From positions 1 through 21,356 of the forward strand of contig JAYEIA010000333.1 of NCBI GenBank assembly GCA_034659855.1: DNA of 21,356 nucleotides, in the 5' to 3' direction. The position numbers and the translations under genes were made by a program. The notes beneath the pieces were generated by a model. The model was not told where the DNA came from. It was given only the letters and a program-made list of their open reading frames with translations, and made no database searches. How positions within the stretch are numbered: position 1 is the stretch's first letter; each line of letters opens with the position of its first letter. This DNA comes from JAYEIA01 sp034659855 (GTDB lineage: Bacteria; Bacteroidota; Bacteroidia; Bacteroidales; JAADGE01). Positions 1 to 8,699 of the stretch are shown here, in pieces.

Positions 1-90
1 TGCCTACGGCATTTATTAATTGCTGATAATTATTTGACCCACGATTGACTTCGTGGGGGATATAAATATTAAGCCTACGGCTTTAATACA
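1..90. repeat. Palindromic intergenic repeat (REP-like hairpin cluster)
   Basis: Two copies of a GCCTACGGC motif (2-10 and 73-81, the second within an AAGCC/GGCTT stem at 71-83) flank a 7-bp stem-loop, CCCACGA at 38-44 pairing with TCGTGGG at 51-57. There is no coding potential. It belongs to the style of short-hairpin clusters common between Bacteroidota genes, and it probably continues beyond the left window edge because the first TGCC/GGCA arm is cut. No tyrosine REP-transposase gene is seen nearby. Confidence 0.6.
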
Positions 91-221
91 AGGGTAAAGT
101 TTTTTGATTATTTATGAAACATGCCAAAAAATCTTTGTAATTTCGTTCACAAGAATCAGAGTTAAGTGCCACTAAAAAAAAATAAAAACGGAGAAAGTGC
201 GATATAAATTTTGAAAAGTCG

Positions 222-236
222 TAAATTTGCAGTATG
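222..236 (+). promoter_or_regulatory. Possible -7 box directly before an out-of-frame ATG
   Basis: TAAATTTG at 222-229 matches the Bacteroidota -7 consensus TAnnTTTG. An ATG follows at 234-236, but it is out of frame with the long open reading frame that begins here. No convincing -33 TTG is seen at the usual 19-21 nt spacing, so this may be chance. Confidence 0.3.
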
Positions 237-1282
237 CAAAATCACAAAAATTTATAGAGTTGAAAAATATACAACAAAATAACGAAGATGGTTATATTGT
301 AATTCCAAATCTAATTTACGATGTGGTTTTCAAGTATTTAATGGAAGACAATCATAGTGCAAAAATTATCTTATCGATATTAATAAACGAAAAGATAAAA
401 AAACTGACTTTTGAACCCGTATCGCACACCGAAAAAATACAAGACCCGGAAACAGATAAAATAATCAAACTTTTCCACTTGGATTTTACCGCAGTAATAG
501 AAAAGCCGGACGGAAAGGAAGAATTAATAATGATTGAAATCCAAAAAGCTAACAAAGCGAGCGACATTTTTAGATTTAAACGATACATCAGTGCAAATTT
601 CCAGAGAAAACAAGAAAAAGAAATTATCAATCCACGCACACAAGCTGTGGAAAAAATTCATAAACCAATACGACTAATCCCAATTTTTATTCTCAATTTC
701 AGAATTGAAAACGAAATCAACGATTTAATAATCAAGACAAACAGAGAGAAAATAGGTATATTCAAAAAGAAAAGTCTAAAAAATGACAACGAATTTATTG
801 ATAATTTGAGTTTTGATATTTGGGTTGTTCAACTACCGAATTTGAAAAACATAGAGAAAAAAGACTATGAAAACGATGATTATAAAACAAAACTTTATTT
901 GTTGCTTAAATTATTTGACCAAGAAGCTCAAAATAAAACTAATAAACACAGACTTCTAATATTAAAGAAACTATTCCCAAAATTTTTGGAACGAGTAATA
1001 AATCGTTTAAAATCAGCCGATGCCGACAATCCCGATTTAGAAGAACAGATGAACGCCGAAGATGAATATTTGGCAGAACTCATAAAACGAGATAATGAAA
1101 TAGGCTATTTTAAACAAGAATTAGAAAAGAGAACAGGAGAATTAGAACATGAGAGAGTATTAAGAAAACAAAAAGATAAAATGATATTAGATTTAGCCAA
1201 AACATTAAAAGACAGTGGCAAATCGACAGAAGAAATTCAGAAATTAACAAATCTAACAAAAGAACTGATAGACAGTCTATAA
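227..1282 (+). CDS. Rpn-family / PD-(D/E)XK_2 nuclease ('transposase-like' protein)
   Basis: This resembles the Rpn (recombination-promoting nuclease) / PDDEXK_2 family, often annotated as 'PD-(D/E)XK nuclease family transposase'. The recognisable parts are an N-terminal YDVVFKYLMED segment (about residues 31-41), a nuclease core with Asp86 in LDFTAVIE and Glu104-x-Gln106 in IEIQKA (an ExQ variant of the catalytic motif), and a charged coiled-coil tail. The tail ends in a segment like the family's 'G.s.eEI.klT.lt.e.I..L' C-terminus. Members are DNA endonucleases linked to RecA-independent recombination; none is a demonstrated transposase. The start is unclear. The frame opens after a TGA at 212, and the first usable start is TTG 227; no in-frame ATG precedes residue 39. 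It stands alone, preceded by palindromic repeats, consistent with an accessory gene. No terminal inverted repeats are visible around it. Confidence 0.75.
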   Translation: MQYAKSQKFIELKNIQQNNEDGYIVIPNLIYDVVFKYLMEDNHSAKIILSILINEKIKKLTFEPVSHTEKIQDPETDKIIKLFHLDFTAVIEKPDGKEELIMIEIQKANKASDIFRFKRYISANFQRKQEKEIINPRTQAVEKIHKPIRLIPIFILNFRIENEINDLIIKTNREKIGIFKKKSLKNDNEFIDNLSFDIWVVQLPNLKNIEKKDYENDDYKTKLYLLLKLFDQEAQNKTNKHRLLILKKLFPKFLERVINRLKSADADNPDLEEQMNAEDEYLAELIKRDNEIGYFKQELEKRTGELEHERVLRKQKDKMILDLAKTLKDSGKSTEEIQKLTNLTKELIDSL

Positions 1283-1401
1283 CCACGTAGGATAACAGTT
1301 ATGCACTTCGACTATCGCTCAGCACAACGCTTGGTTTTTTTGCCCTCTATTTACTTTAAAAAATTCTTAAATACCGTTGCTATTCGCAAATTTTGTAAAG
1401 C

Positions 1402-1457
1402 AAATAGAGAACAAAATTACTTCGCTTAACTATCATAATTTATTTCGTATTCGTTAA
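1402..1457 (+). repeat. 56-bp dispersed palindromic repeat, copy 1 (left arm diverged)
   Basis: The stretch from AACAAAAT at 1410 to about 1455 aligns without gaps to the copy at 10726-10781 and to the reverse complement of 3925-3980. The first eight bases, the outer left arm, have diverged. It lies 15 bp before the murI start, so it may be in the murI leader. Confidence 0.7.
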
Positions 1458-1472
1458 ATTAAATTTTTTTCT

Positions 1473-2282
1473 ATGGGAATAAATAATCAAGCAATAGGCA
1501 TTTTTGATTCAGGAGCCGGGGGCTTGACGGTCGCCTCGGCAGTTAAAAATATTTTACCGGATGAAAAAATTATTTATTTCGGCGATACGGCTCATTTGCC
1601 ATACGGCGATAAATCTCAGGAAACCATACAGAAATATTCTTTAGAAATAACAGATTTTTTATTACGCAGAAATTGTAAAGTTATACTAATTGCTTGTAAC
1701 ACCGCTTCAGCGGCGGCTTATGAGCGAGTAAAAACTTATGTCGGCGATAAAGCCATTGTAATAAATGTTATAGACCCCGCAGCAGAGTATGTTGCCAATG
1801 TGCAGGAGTCCGAAAAAATTGGAGTTATAGGAACCAAAGCAACGATACGTTCCGAAAGTTATCCTCAAAAAATCAATAAGAAAGCAAAAGACAAAGTCGT
1901 GGTTTCTCTGGCAACCCCACTTCTTGTACCCATGATCGAAGAGGCTTTTGTTTATGATGATATCAGTAATGCAATCATTCGAAAGTACCTCTCAGACCCT
2001 GAACTGCAAGGAATTGATTCTCTCATATTGGGATGCACGCATTATCCGATTATAAAAAATCAAATTCGTAAGTTTTATGAATTTGAAACTACCGTGATTG
2101 ATTCATCCATAATTGCAGCAAAAAAGCTAAAAGAGATATTGGAGCAAAATAATTTATTGAATACGCAAAAGAACCCCGAGCATGAGTTCTATTTGTCTGA
2201 CTTTACTGACTCGTTTGAAAAATTAGCAGTGATGTTTTTTGATAAAAATATAGATGTACAAGTTACTGATGTCAAGCAATAA
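1473..2282 (+). CDS. murI: Glutamate racemase
   Basis: It interconverts L- and D-glutamate without a cofactor, supplying D-Glu for peptidoglycan precursors in the cytoplasm. The 269 residues match the family's usual length. All signature motifs are present: FDSGAGGLTV at 11-20, YFGDTAHLPYG at 35-45, the first catalytic cysteine Cys75 in ACNTAS, and the second, Cys188, in GCTHYP followed by His190. The start at ATG 1473 places the DSGAGG motif at the normal distance from the N-terminus; no Shine-Dalgarno is seen. It is not clustered with other wall genes here. The next gene (yihY-like) is convergent with a 75-nt gap. Identification is secure. Confidence 0.96.
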   Translation: MGINNQAIGIFDSGAGGLTVASAVKNILPDEKIIYFGDTAHLPYGDKSQETIQKYSLEITDFLLRRNCKVILIACNTASAAAYERVKTYVGDKAIVINVIDPAAEYVANVQESEKIGVIGTKATIRSESYPQKINKKAKDKVVVSLATPLLVPMIEEAFVYDDISNAIIRKYLSDPELQGIDSLILGCTHYPIIKNQIRKFYEFETTVIDSSIIAAKKLKEILEQNNLLNTQKNPEHEFYLSDFTDSFEKLAVMFFDKNIDVQVTDVKQ

Positions 2283-2357
2283 AAGCCGTTATTTGCTCTG
2301 AGTTGTACTTCGTTCAGATGTTTTAATTTTCATTATGCAGAACGTTCAGGAGTTAAA

Positions 2358-3698
2358 TTACTCCTTAATATCTTTCAGCAATTTGTTGAAATCAGATTTT
2401 TTAAACACCTCTTGCAGGTTGCTATATTCAGAATCTAATCGTTTAAATTGCCGATTCTTAATGTGCTTGCTCAAATCATCGCCGTTGTTTTCATAGGCAT
2501 CAATAACATTAAAAACGGATAGTCTGTTTATTGCTTGAGCCGGCTGATAAGAGTGTTCCTCTTCGGCATAAATTTTACTTATTAAATCTGATTTTTGAAG
2601 ATTATTCAATATTTTTTCTATCGTATACGTCGGAATTTTTACCTCCCGGGCTATTTGTTTTGCCGTAAATGCTTTTTGCCCTTTGTTAAAGCGATCAATT
2701 GTAATCTTTACAATCCAGAGGGCCATTCGTTTTTCATAATTGAAACTAAATTTCTTGTATTCGAAAGCGTTTCCTTTCATTTTTAGATTTTGAACGGCAA
2801 ATGAAATCTCAGCACCCAGCAAAATAACAAACCAACTGATTTGAAGCCAAATTAAAAACAGAGGCAGAGCGGCAAAACTACCGTAAATAGCATTAATTCT
2901 GGTGGTGTAGCTTTGCACCTCCACATATCCTATTTGAAAGATGCCGAATACTATGCTTGAGATGAGGCCTGCTATTATGGCCGATTTCGGTTTTACCGAA
3001 GTGTTGGGCATCACGATGTACAATAACCCGAAAAGCAACCAAGTGATAAAGAACGGGATGAGTTTTGCAAATTGAAGAAATATCGGAGACAACATATTGA
3101 GACCTGTTCCTTTGGTAATAGAATGGAGTTCGCCGAAAATAACTACACTGATACTGCCTGACATAATCATTAGTACGGTTCCTACAACGACTATGGATAA
3201 ATAATCGGTAAATTTCCGATATAAAATTCGAGGTTTTTTTATTCCCCATACTTGATTAAATGATGACTCAATATTTCCCATCAATTTCATGACAGACCAG
3301 AGCAAAACCACAAAACCAATTCCGGCAATTATTCCTCCTTTGGCCGTTTCGAGCATCGATTTTACAAAGCTCATTATATATTGCAGCACTTCTTTTTGAG
3401 AGGATAGACCCTTGGTTAGTTCATTCTCTAAAACGGCCTCAAGTCCAAATCCTTTGGCAATACCAAAACCTAATGCCAATAGGGGAACAATAGACAACAT
3501 CGTGAAATAGGTGAGGGCAGAGGCTCTTAAATTTAACCGGTCTTCTTTAAATCCGGCGATGGCTAATGAAATAAATTGGAAAAACCGTAAGGTTCTTCGT
3601 TTAATCCCGGACAATTCGGATTCATCCATTGTCCATATCTCTATTTTAAAGTAGCTTTTTACTTGGTCTATTTTTTCTTTTATCTTCATCGTGTGCAT
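2358..3698 (-). CDS. YihY/BrkB-family inner membrane protein
   Basis: This is a multi-spanning membrane protein of the YihY/virulence factor BrkB family (once mis-named ribonuclease BN), with no proven biochemical activity. The signatures are LRASALTYFTMLSIVPLLAL at about 57-76, VLLWSVMKLMGNIESSFNQVWG at about 131-152, and YGSFAALPLFLIWLQISWFVILLGAEISFA at about 272-301. About six transmembrane segments lie between residues 60 and 305. A C-terminal cytoplasmic extension (about 325-390) reads like a winged helix (FTAKQIAREVKIPTYTIEKILNNLQ), a common addition in this family. The chosen start is ATG 3698; M4 is an equally plausible start. It is convergent with murI and lies downstream of lpxH in the same direction, separated by 282 bp that carry a repeat. 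Confidence 0.88.
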   Translation of the reverse strand: MHTMKIKEKIDQVKSYFKIEIWTMDESELSGIKRRTLRFFQFISLAIAGFKEDRLNLRASALTYFTMLSIVPLLALGFGIAKGFGLEAVLENELTKGLSSQKEVLQYIMSFVKSMLETAKGGIIAGIGFVVLLWSVMKLMGNIESSFNQVWGIKKPRILYRKFTDYLSIVVVGTVLMIMSGSISVVIFGELHSITKGTGLNMLSPIFLQFAKLIPFFITWLLFGLLYIVMPNTSVKPKSAIIAGLISSIVFGIFQIGYVEVQSYTTRINAIYGSFAALPLFLIWLQISWFVILLGAEISFAVQNLKMKGNAFEYKKFSFNYEKRMALWIVKITIDRFNKGQKAFTAKQIAREVKIPTYTIEKILNNLQKSDLISKIYAEEEHSYQPAQAINRLSVFNVIDAYENNGDDLSKHIKNRQFKRLDSEYSNLQEVFKKSDFNKLLKDIKE

Positions 3699-3924
3699 TT
3701 AAATGTTGAGAATAATGTTGAGTGTAGTTTAAAAAGGTTAAATGTTGAAAGCTTGCAAGGCTAATTATCCGGTATTCAATAAATTATATATAATTACTGT
3801 ATTTTAATAACTGTTTGAATATTAGGCAAATAACACTTTTTACTTTAAAACTTTATACTTTTTATACTGAACTCAATGTTTATCTTACGGATAGCGCCTC
3901 AGTCCGACTCCGGCGAATTCTTTA

Positions 3925-3980
3925 GTAACGAATACGAAATAATTTATGATAGTTAGGCAAAGCTATTTTGTTTCCGTTCC
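3925..3980 (-). repeat. 56-bp dispersed palindromic repeat, copy 2
   Basis: The reverse complement starts GGAACGGAAACAAAATAG and matches the 10726-10781 copy at 48 of 56 positions by eye, without gaps. It begins at the base immediately after the lpxH stop codon (TAA at 3983-3981), so it would lie in the lpxH 3' untranslated region. Confidence 0.75.
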
Positions 3981-4781
3981 TTAATGTATGTCGTTGCTGA
4001 AGTTCTCTTCCTTATTGTTTTTATAGGTCATGAGTTTTATTTTTTCCCCGTCAAAAAAAGCATAAGTATATTCGTGTAACCATTCGCCTAAGTTAATAAG
4101 TTCTGCGTTCTTTTTCAAGTCTATATGCATTGGAATGTGTCGATGTCCGAAAATAAAATAGTCAAAATCCTCACGGAGTAATTTTTCTTCGGCATATAAA
4201 ATTAGATGTTCCTTGTTACGCCCCGTAAATTCTGTGTAGGAGTGCTTTTGGCGGCTGCTCTGTGACCATTTATGAGCTATACCCAAAGCCAAATTTGGGT
4301 GAAGTCTCGAAAACAACCATTGTAATCTTTTATTGGTGAATAATTTTTTGAGTAGTTTGTATTTCTTTTCTCCCGGGCCCAGGCCGTCACCGTGAGCTAA
4401 GAAAAAAGAATGGTTTCCCCAAATTGTTTCAACCGGTTGATGATGAATTGTCATCCCAAGTTCTTCGGTTAGATAGTTCTTTACCCAGATGTCGTGGTTT
4501 CCCGGCAGAAAATGAACAGGGATGCCGGCGTCTGAAAAGTCGGCAATAGTTCCCATAAAGCGTACAAAACCTCGAGGAATGACTTTTTTATATTCCCACC
4601 AAAAGTCAAATATATCGCCCAAGAACCAGACTTCTTTTGCCCGGGGTTTTATTTCTCTTAAGAGGCGGGTGAGTTTTTTTTCACGTACTCTGCTTTTTTT
4701 TGCATCCGGAAAGCCGAGATGAAGATCTGAAAAAAAGTAGATATTTTTTTTATTTGTTATTGGCATATTCGTTTTGTTCAT
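3981..4781 (-). CDS. lpxH: UDP-2,3-diacylglucosamine diphosphatase (LpxH-like)
   Basis: This is a calcineurin-like metallophosphoesterase that cleaves the pyrophosphate of UDP-2,3-diacylglucosamine to lipid X in lipid A synthesis, at the cytoplasmic membrane face. Metal-binding motifs are in the expected order: SDLHLG (Asp19, His21), GDIFDFWWEY (Asp56), PGNHDIW (Asn95, His96), AHGDG (His130) and FGHRHIP (His213, His215). The 266 residues are slightly longer than the E. coli enzyme and typical for Bacteroidota. The start at 4781 is used, but M6 (4766) would also fit, because the likely promoter ends only about 10 nt before the first ATG. It is transcribed alone from the promoter at 4792-4821, and a palindromic repeat abuts its stop codon. 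Confidence 0.9.
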   Translation of the reverse strand: MNKTNMPITNKKNIYFFSDLHLGFPDAKKSRVREKKLTRLLREIKPRAKEVWFLGDIFDFWWEYKKVIPRGFVRFMGTIADFSDAGIPVHFLPGNHDIWVKNYLTEELGMTIHHQPVETIWGNHSFFLAHGDGLGPGEKKYKLLKKLFTNKRLQWLFSRLHPNLALGIAHKWSQSSRQKHSYTEFTGRNKEHLILYAEEKLLREDFDYFIFGHRHIPMHIDLKKNAELINLGEWLHEYTYAFFDGEKIKLMTYKNNKEENFSNDIH

Positions 4782-4791
4782 ACTGAGGGCA

Positions 4792-4821
4792 CGAAATTAG
4801 TATAAAAAGAATAACCGGCAA
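4792..4821 (-). promoter_or_regulatory. Probable Bacteroidota sigma-ABfr promoter for lpxH
   Basis: On the minus strand, TTG (4821-4819) is followed by exactly 19 nt and then TAATTTCG (4799-4792), one mismatch from the -7 consensus TAnnTTTG. The spacing fits the B. fragilis-type promoter (TTG-N19-21-TAnnTTTG). Transcription would begin about 4-6 nt before ATG 4781. Confidence 0.55.
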
Positions 4822-4851
4822 GCTTATGGATAGAGTTGTTTCAACTATAAA

Positions 4852-4877
4852 GGGTGAAGGGTGAGGGGTGAAGTTTA
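4852..4877 (+). repeat. GGGTGAA heptamer array (3 units), shared with 21244-21271
   Basis: Three tandem units GGGTGAA, GGGTGAG, GGGTGAA are followed by GTTTA. Four such units followed by the same GTTTA recur at 21244-21276. Confidence 0.65.
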
Positions 4878-4979
4878 TTTAAACTCGTTCTTTTGCCTTT
4901 GGTTTTGCTCATTCGCAAAAAATCTTGAAAATCCTTTAAATAGCTCGTTGTTCGCAGCATTTTTAAGTTGTAAAAGAAC
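4878..4979. repeat. Imperfect palindromic intergenic repeat
   Basis: GTTCTTTT at 4887-4894 pairs with AAAAGAAC at 4972-4979. Between them lie two variants of a 'gctc-(n)-ttcgca' motif (4917 and 4943 region). The segment 4878-4897 (TTTAAACTCGTTCTTTTGCC) recurs with two differences at 21210-21229. There is no open reading frame. It occupies the gap between the propeller kinase gene's 3' end and the lpxH promoter. Confidence 0.45.
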
Positions 4980-5013
4980 AAAATAACTTTGTTTAAAACT
5001 GTCAATTTATTTC
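4977..5013 (+). repeat. Decayed fourth copy of the 56-bp repeat
   Basis: AACAAAATAACTTTG (4977-4991), then a variable middle with ACTGTC, then AATTTATTTC (5004-5013) follow the core of the other copies with small indels. It ends 12 bp beyond the stop codon of the propeller kinase gene. Confidence 0.45.
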
Positions 5014-5024
5014 ATCACAAACCC

Positions 5025-8000
5025 TTAGACCGGTATTGTAAAAAAGAATGTAGAACCATCTCCGAGTTCTGATTTAAGATAAATTCTGCCTCCGAGAAGT
5101 TCGGTAATTCTTTTTGATATGGCCAGTCCCAGCCCGGCTCCTTTAATGACATGCGTGCTGTTTTTATCAAATTTGGTGAACCGAGAAAAAATTTTGTCTT
5201 GTTTATCAGTAGGTATGCCTGAGCCGGTATCAGAAACAAAAAATTCAAGATACACATTGCCTTTTTCTATGGTGTGCCTGTATCCAACTTCTATAGTTCC
5301 TTGTTCGGTAAATTTATGGGCATTGTTCAGCAAGTTGATCAACAGCTGTGTAATTCTGTTGGGGTCTGAGTGCAGTACGACATCTTTCTCGGGGATATTG
5401 AGAACTATATTGATTTTGCCGTTTTCGATATTTTCTTTGGAATTTAAGAACAGATCAAAACTGTCGGTTATAATTTCATTGACAGAGAAATCCTCTTTCT
5501 CAATCGGGAGTTGATTGGATTCGATTTTTGCCAGGTCAATAATGTCGTTTATTAAATGTAAAAGGCTATTTCCGCCTCTGCGAATCAAATCGGTATAGTT
5601 TTTTGTTTGTTCAATTGTAATGTCGTCATCGTTGAGCAGCTGTGCAAAGCCTAATATTGAGTTTAAGGGGGTTCTTATTTCATGAGACATATTGGCCAAA
5701 AATGCGGTTTTTAAATGATCGGCATTTTCGGCTTCTTCTTTTGCTTTTTTGTAATCTGCCGTTCGTTCTCTTACTTGTTTTTCTAGATCTGCCCGATATT
5801 GTTCGGCTTTGAACTCTGCAATTTTCCTTTTCGAAATATCTGTAATTACAGAAACGATGTTCGATTCAGTGATTAGGGCAGATGATATTCTTACATCAAC
5901 CAGAGACTTATCAGCTCGCACCAGTTCAATTTCCGAAATCACGGCCCCTGTTTTTTTCAATTGCTCAAAGTCTCGTTTGAGTTGCATACTCCATTCTTCC
6001 GGTATTATATCCATGATGTTACTTTGAGCAATTTCAATGTGCTTGTATCCTGATATTTGCAGCAAGGCCGGGTTGTGATTTATAAGAGAGAGGTTTTTAT
6101 CCAATACGGCAATCCCTTCGGTGGAATTATTAATTATGGCATCTGAAAATCCCTTCTCAATTTCCAATCTTCTCTTAGATGCCACTATTTCAGATGTCCT
6201 GAGATCAATGATTTGTTCTAATTTTTTTTGCTCAATTTTCAGCTTTTTTTCTCGTACTTTTATGAATAATGTCGTAAGGAAGACAATAAGAATTACCAGC
6301 ACAAAATAAAATACAGGTCGGCTCCAAAAGGCAGGTGTTATATTAATATACAGCCGTTTTTCATTGTCTTGAAAATTGGAATACTTGCTTTCGGCTTGTA
6401 TAATTAAGGTGTACTCTCCCGGATCAAGGTTTGTGAATTCTGCGTGGTTGTTTCTATTGCTTTTATATACCCAGTCGTTATCAAATCCTTCAAGTTTATA
6501 ACGGTATCTTATTTTTGATTTTTGGTTGTATTCTATTGCAGTATATATAACGCTTATGTTGTTATCTCCGTGGGCAAGGCGAATGGTATCACCAAATGAA
6601 ATTTTATGGTTGAGGATTTTACCGTTTATTCTGCTGCCCGGTACAATGGGATTTCCCATTATTGCCAGCTTGTCCAGATATAAAGGCAACGTTCTCTGTT
6701 GTATTTTTATTGAGTCGCTGTAGAAACTGTTGTAACCATTTCGTCCTCCAATAAAAATTTCTCCGTCTGCTGCTTTATAATAGGCTCCTATATTAAATTC
6801 GTAATTGTTTAATCCGTCCGATTCATCATAGGTAATGTGTGAACTTCGGTTCTGAAAATAACGAATTAGACCATGATTTGTAGTGACCCATAATTCTTTA
6901 TTTTTCCCTTCAATAATAGAGTAGGCTGTTTGGCCTTCAAAGGATGATAAGTCTAATGAACGGCTAATTTTTTTTAATGCGATATCAAGTTTAAATATCC
7001 CGTTTCCGTAGGTTGAGAATAGAATGTCATGGCCAATTTTAAAGAAACCAAGAATAATATCAGCGTTTTTCAGATCTTTTTTATCTTCGATTAATATGCT
7101 GCTGAGTTTTTGGGTATTGAGGTTAAATATTTTTATTTTTTGAGATGAAGAACCAAGAAGCAGTTTATTGCCAACCTTCTTCATACTGTATAATTTATGA
7201 GTCTTATTAGAATTTACGGTTATTTTCTTTAGCTGATGAGATATTTCGTCGTAGATAAACAAATAGTTGTCGGCGGTAGCATAAAGCTTCTCGTTATCAA
7301 AAATCAAACAATTTATTTGAGTCTGCCGAGGGTATTTTTTTGAAATTGTATGTTGTCGAAATTCTCCCGATGTTTTATCAAAAATAAATAGGCCTTCGTT
7401 ATGTGTTCCAATATAAAGTGTACCTTTTTTGTTGTCTTTTATTGACTTAATCGTAAAATTTATTTTTTTCTCAAAATTGATATAATATACCGTCAACCGA
7501 CCGGTTTTTCTGTTAAGTCGTAATAGCCCTTCAGAGGTTCCGCACCACATGATATGGCTGTTTTCAGCATCTTCTTCAAAAGAGAAAAATTGCGCATAGT
7601 TATTTAGTATTTCTGATTTTGGGGGGGCTTTAAATGTTTTGGGATTAATATTAAATTGATAAAGACCGAAATTTAAGTCTCCAAACCATATCGTGTTATT
7701 ATGCCGGTCTAGATAGTAAGTTCTTAATGAGTTTGTATGGTTTGGGAAACGGAAATTATCAGATTTTATGAAAGAATTTGTGTTTTTGTCAAGTTTGTAA
7801 AGACCGGCTTTGAAACTTCCGGCATATACCGAGTTGTTTTGGACAGTGAACGTAAAGTAAAAGTCTTTGGCCTCTTTTTTATTATCATTTGTGGCTATAC
7901 GGTATGTTTGGAGTTTATATTTTTCTTCTTTTTCAAGTATCGAAATAATACCATCCTCGGTTGATACCCATATAATTCCCAAATTATCAACTCTAAGGTG

Positions 8001-8699
8001 ATTAATTTTTTTGTTGATTAATGCGGATTGTATTTCAGCTTCAAATTTTTTGTCGGTTACCGGCGATTTACTTTTAATATCATACAAATACAGCCCCTTT
8101 GACGTTCCAATCCAAAGCTTACCTTTTGAAAGTAGTATTGAACGTATCTCAATGGTTTCTTCGGAGTTTAAAGAATCATTTTTGTATTGAACCTGTTCAA
8201 TTTTTTTTGAGCCGAGGTTGAGTTTTATTAATCCCCCGGAGGTGCCTATCCACATAGATTCTTTGTGGGGCTGAAGACAGTTAATTCTTGAATAATTAGG
8301 TGTGGAGTTTGAATTGTCTTTATTCAGTGAAAAAATTTTAAAAATGTTATTACTGTGGCTGTACTGATACAGCCCATTATTCGAACCCACCCACAATGTT
8401 TTATATTTATCTTCCGCAATAGCATTTATGTAGGTATTAATGAATCGCTTATTGGAATTTTCAGCATCCTTAAAATTGGTAAACTTATTGCCGTCAAAAC
8501 GACTTAATCCGTCAATGGTGCCAAACCACATGTACCCGTAAGAGTCTTTGAATATAGTTTTTACTGAGTTATGACGAAGCCCGTCTTCTTTTTTATAGTG
8601 TTTATAAAAGAAATCGGAATTTTGCCCAAAACTGCTTATACTGTTGGTGATGGATAACAGAAAAATAGTAAGACTCAAGATGATATTTTGATTATTCAT
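5025..8699 (-). CDS. Periplasmic-propeller sensor histidine kinase (Reg_prop, Y_Y_Y, PAS, HisKA, HATPase)
   Basis: This large membrane sensor kinase (1224 residues from this start) has a Sec signal peptide ending near SSFGQ. It carries a long run of Reg_prop beta-propeller repeats (the first is GYMWFGTIDGLSRFDG) and a Y_Y_Y domain at about 705-775. These are followed by one transmembrane helix at about 796-815 and a PAS domain at about 845-960. A coiled coil leads to HisKA with the phospho-acceptor His1006 in MSHEIRTPLN. The HATPase_c domain has its N box (INLLNNAHKF), G1 (DTGSGIP) and G2 (GAGLGLAISK). It ends directly after HATPase, so it lacks the receiver and AraC HTH of the Bacteroides hybrid (HTCS) regulators. 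The start ATG 8699 overlaps the upstream stop by 8 nt and gives a standard signal peptide; an ATG at 8714 is the alternative. The likely output is the receiver-phosphatase encoded just upstream. The ligand is unknown. Confidence 0.92.
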   Translation of the reverse strand: MNNQNIILSLTIFLLSITNSISSFGQNSDFFYKHYKKEDGLRHNSVKTIFKDSYGYMWFGTIDGLSRFDGNKFTNFKDAENSNKRFINTYINAIAEDKYKTLWVGSNNGLYQYSHSNNIFKIFSLNKDNSNSTPNYSRINCLQPHKESMWIGTSGGLIKLNLGSKKIEQVQYKNDSLNSEETIEIRSILLSKGKLWIGTSKGLYLYDIKSKSPVTDKKFEAEIQSALINKKINHLRVDNLGIIWVSTEDGIISILEKEEKYKLQTYRIATNDNKKEAKDFYFTFTVQNNSVYAGSFKAGLYKLDKNTNSFIKSDNFRFPNHTNSLRTYYLDRHNNTIWFGDLNFGLYQFNINPKTFKAPPKSEILNNYAQFFSFEEDAENSHIMWCGTSEGLLRLNRKTGRLTVYYINFEKKINFTIKSIKDNKKGTLYIGTHNEGLFIFDKTSGEFRQHTISKKYPRQTQINCLIFDNEKLYATADNYLFIYDEISHQLKKITVNSNKTHKLYSMKKVGNKLLLGSSSQKIKIFNLNTQKLSSILIEDKKDLKNADIILGFFKIGHDILFSTYGNGIFKLDIALKKISRSLDLSSFEGQTAYSIIEGKNKELWVTTNHGLIRYFQNRSSHITYDESDGLNNYEFNIGAYYKAADGEIFIGGRNGYNSFYSDSIKIQQRTLPLYLDKLAIMGNPIVPGSRINGKILNHKISFGDTIRLAHGDNNISVIYTAIEYNQKSKIRYRYKLEGFDNDWVYKSNRNNHAEFTNLDPGEYTLIIQAESKYSNFQDNEKRLYINITPAFWSRPVFYFVLVILIVFLTTLFIKVREKKLKIEQKKLEQIIDLRTSEIVASKRRLEIEKGFSDAIINNSTEGIAVLDKNLSLINHNPALLQISGYKHIEIAQSNIMDIIPEEWSMQLKRDFEQLKKTGAVISEIELVRADKSLVDVRISSALITESNIVSVITDISKRKIAEFKAEQYRADLEKQVRERTADYKKAKEEAENADHLKTAFLANMSHEIRTPLNSILGFAQLLNDDDITIEQTKNYTDLIRRGGNSLLHLINDIIDLAKIESNQLPIEKEDFSVNEIITDSFDLFLNSKENIENGKINIVLNIPEKDVVLHSDPNRITQLLINLLNNAHKFTEQGTIEVGYRHTIEKGNVYLEFFVSDTGSGIPTDKQDKIFSRFTKFDKNSTHVIKGAGLGLAISKRITELLGGRIYLKSELGDGSTFFFTIPV

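Noticed and set aside
227..1282. A complete insertion sequence around the 'transposase-like' nuclease
   Set aside because: No terminal inverted repeats or target duplication could be found flanking the gene; the family name does not by itself mean transposition.
2349..2364. GGAGT/ACTCC hairpin between murI and the YihY-like gene as a terminator
   Set aside because: Only five pairs, no T-tract, and it overlaps the yihY-like stop codon.
2893..3249. Minus-strand reading frame of 118 residues inside the YihY-like gene
   Set aside because: It lies entirely within the yihY-like frame, has no family resemblance, and has His/Arg-rich composition typical of an out-of-frame translation.
5119..5514. 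Plus-strand frame of 131 residues antisense to the kinase ATPase domain
   Set aside because: It is antisense to a clearly recognisable HATPase/HisKA coding region and has no motif of its own.
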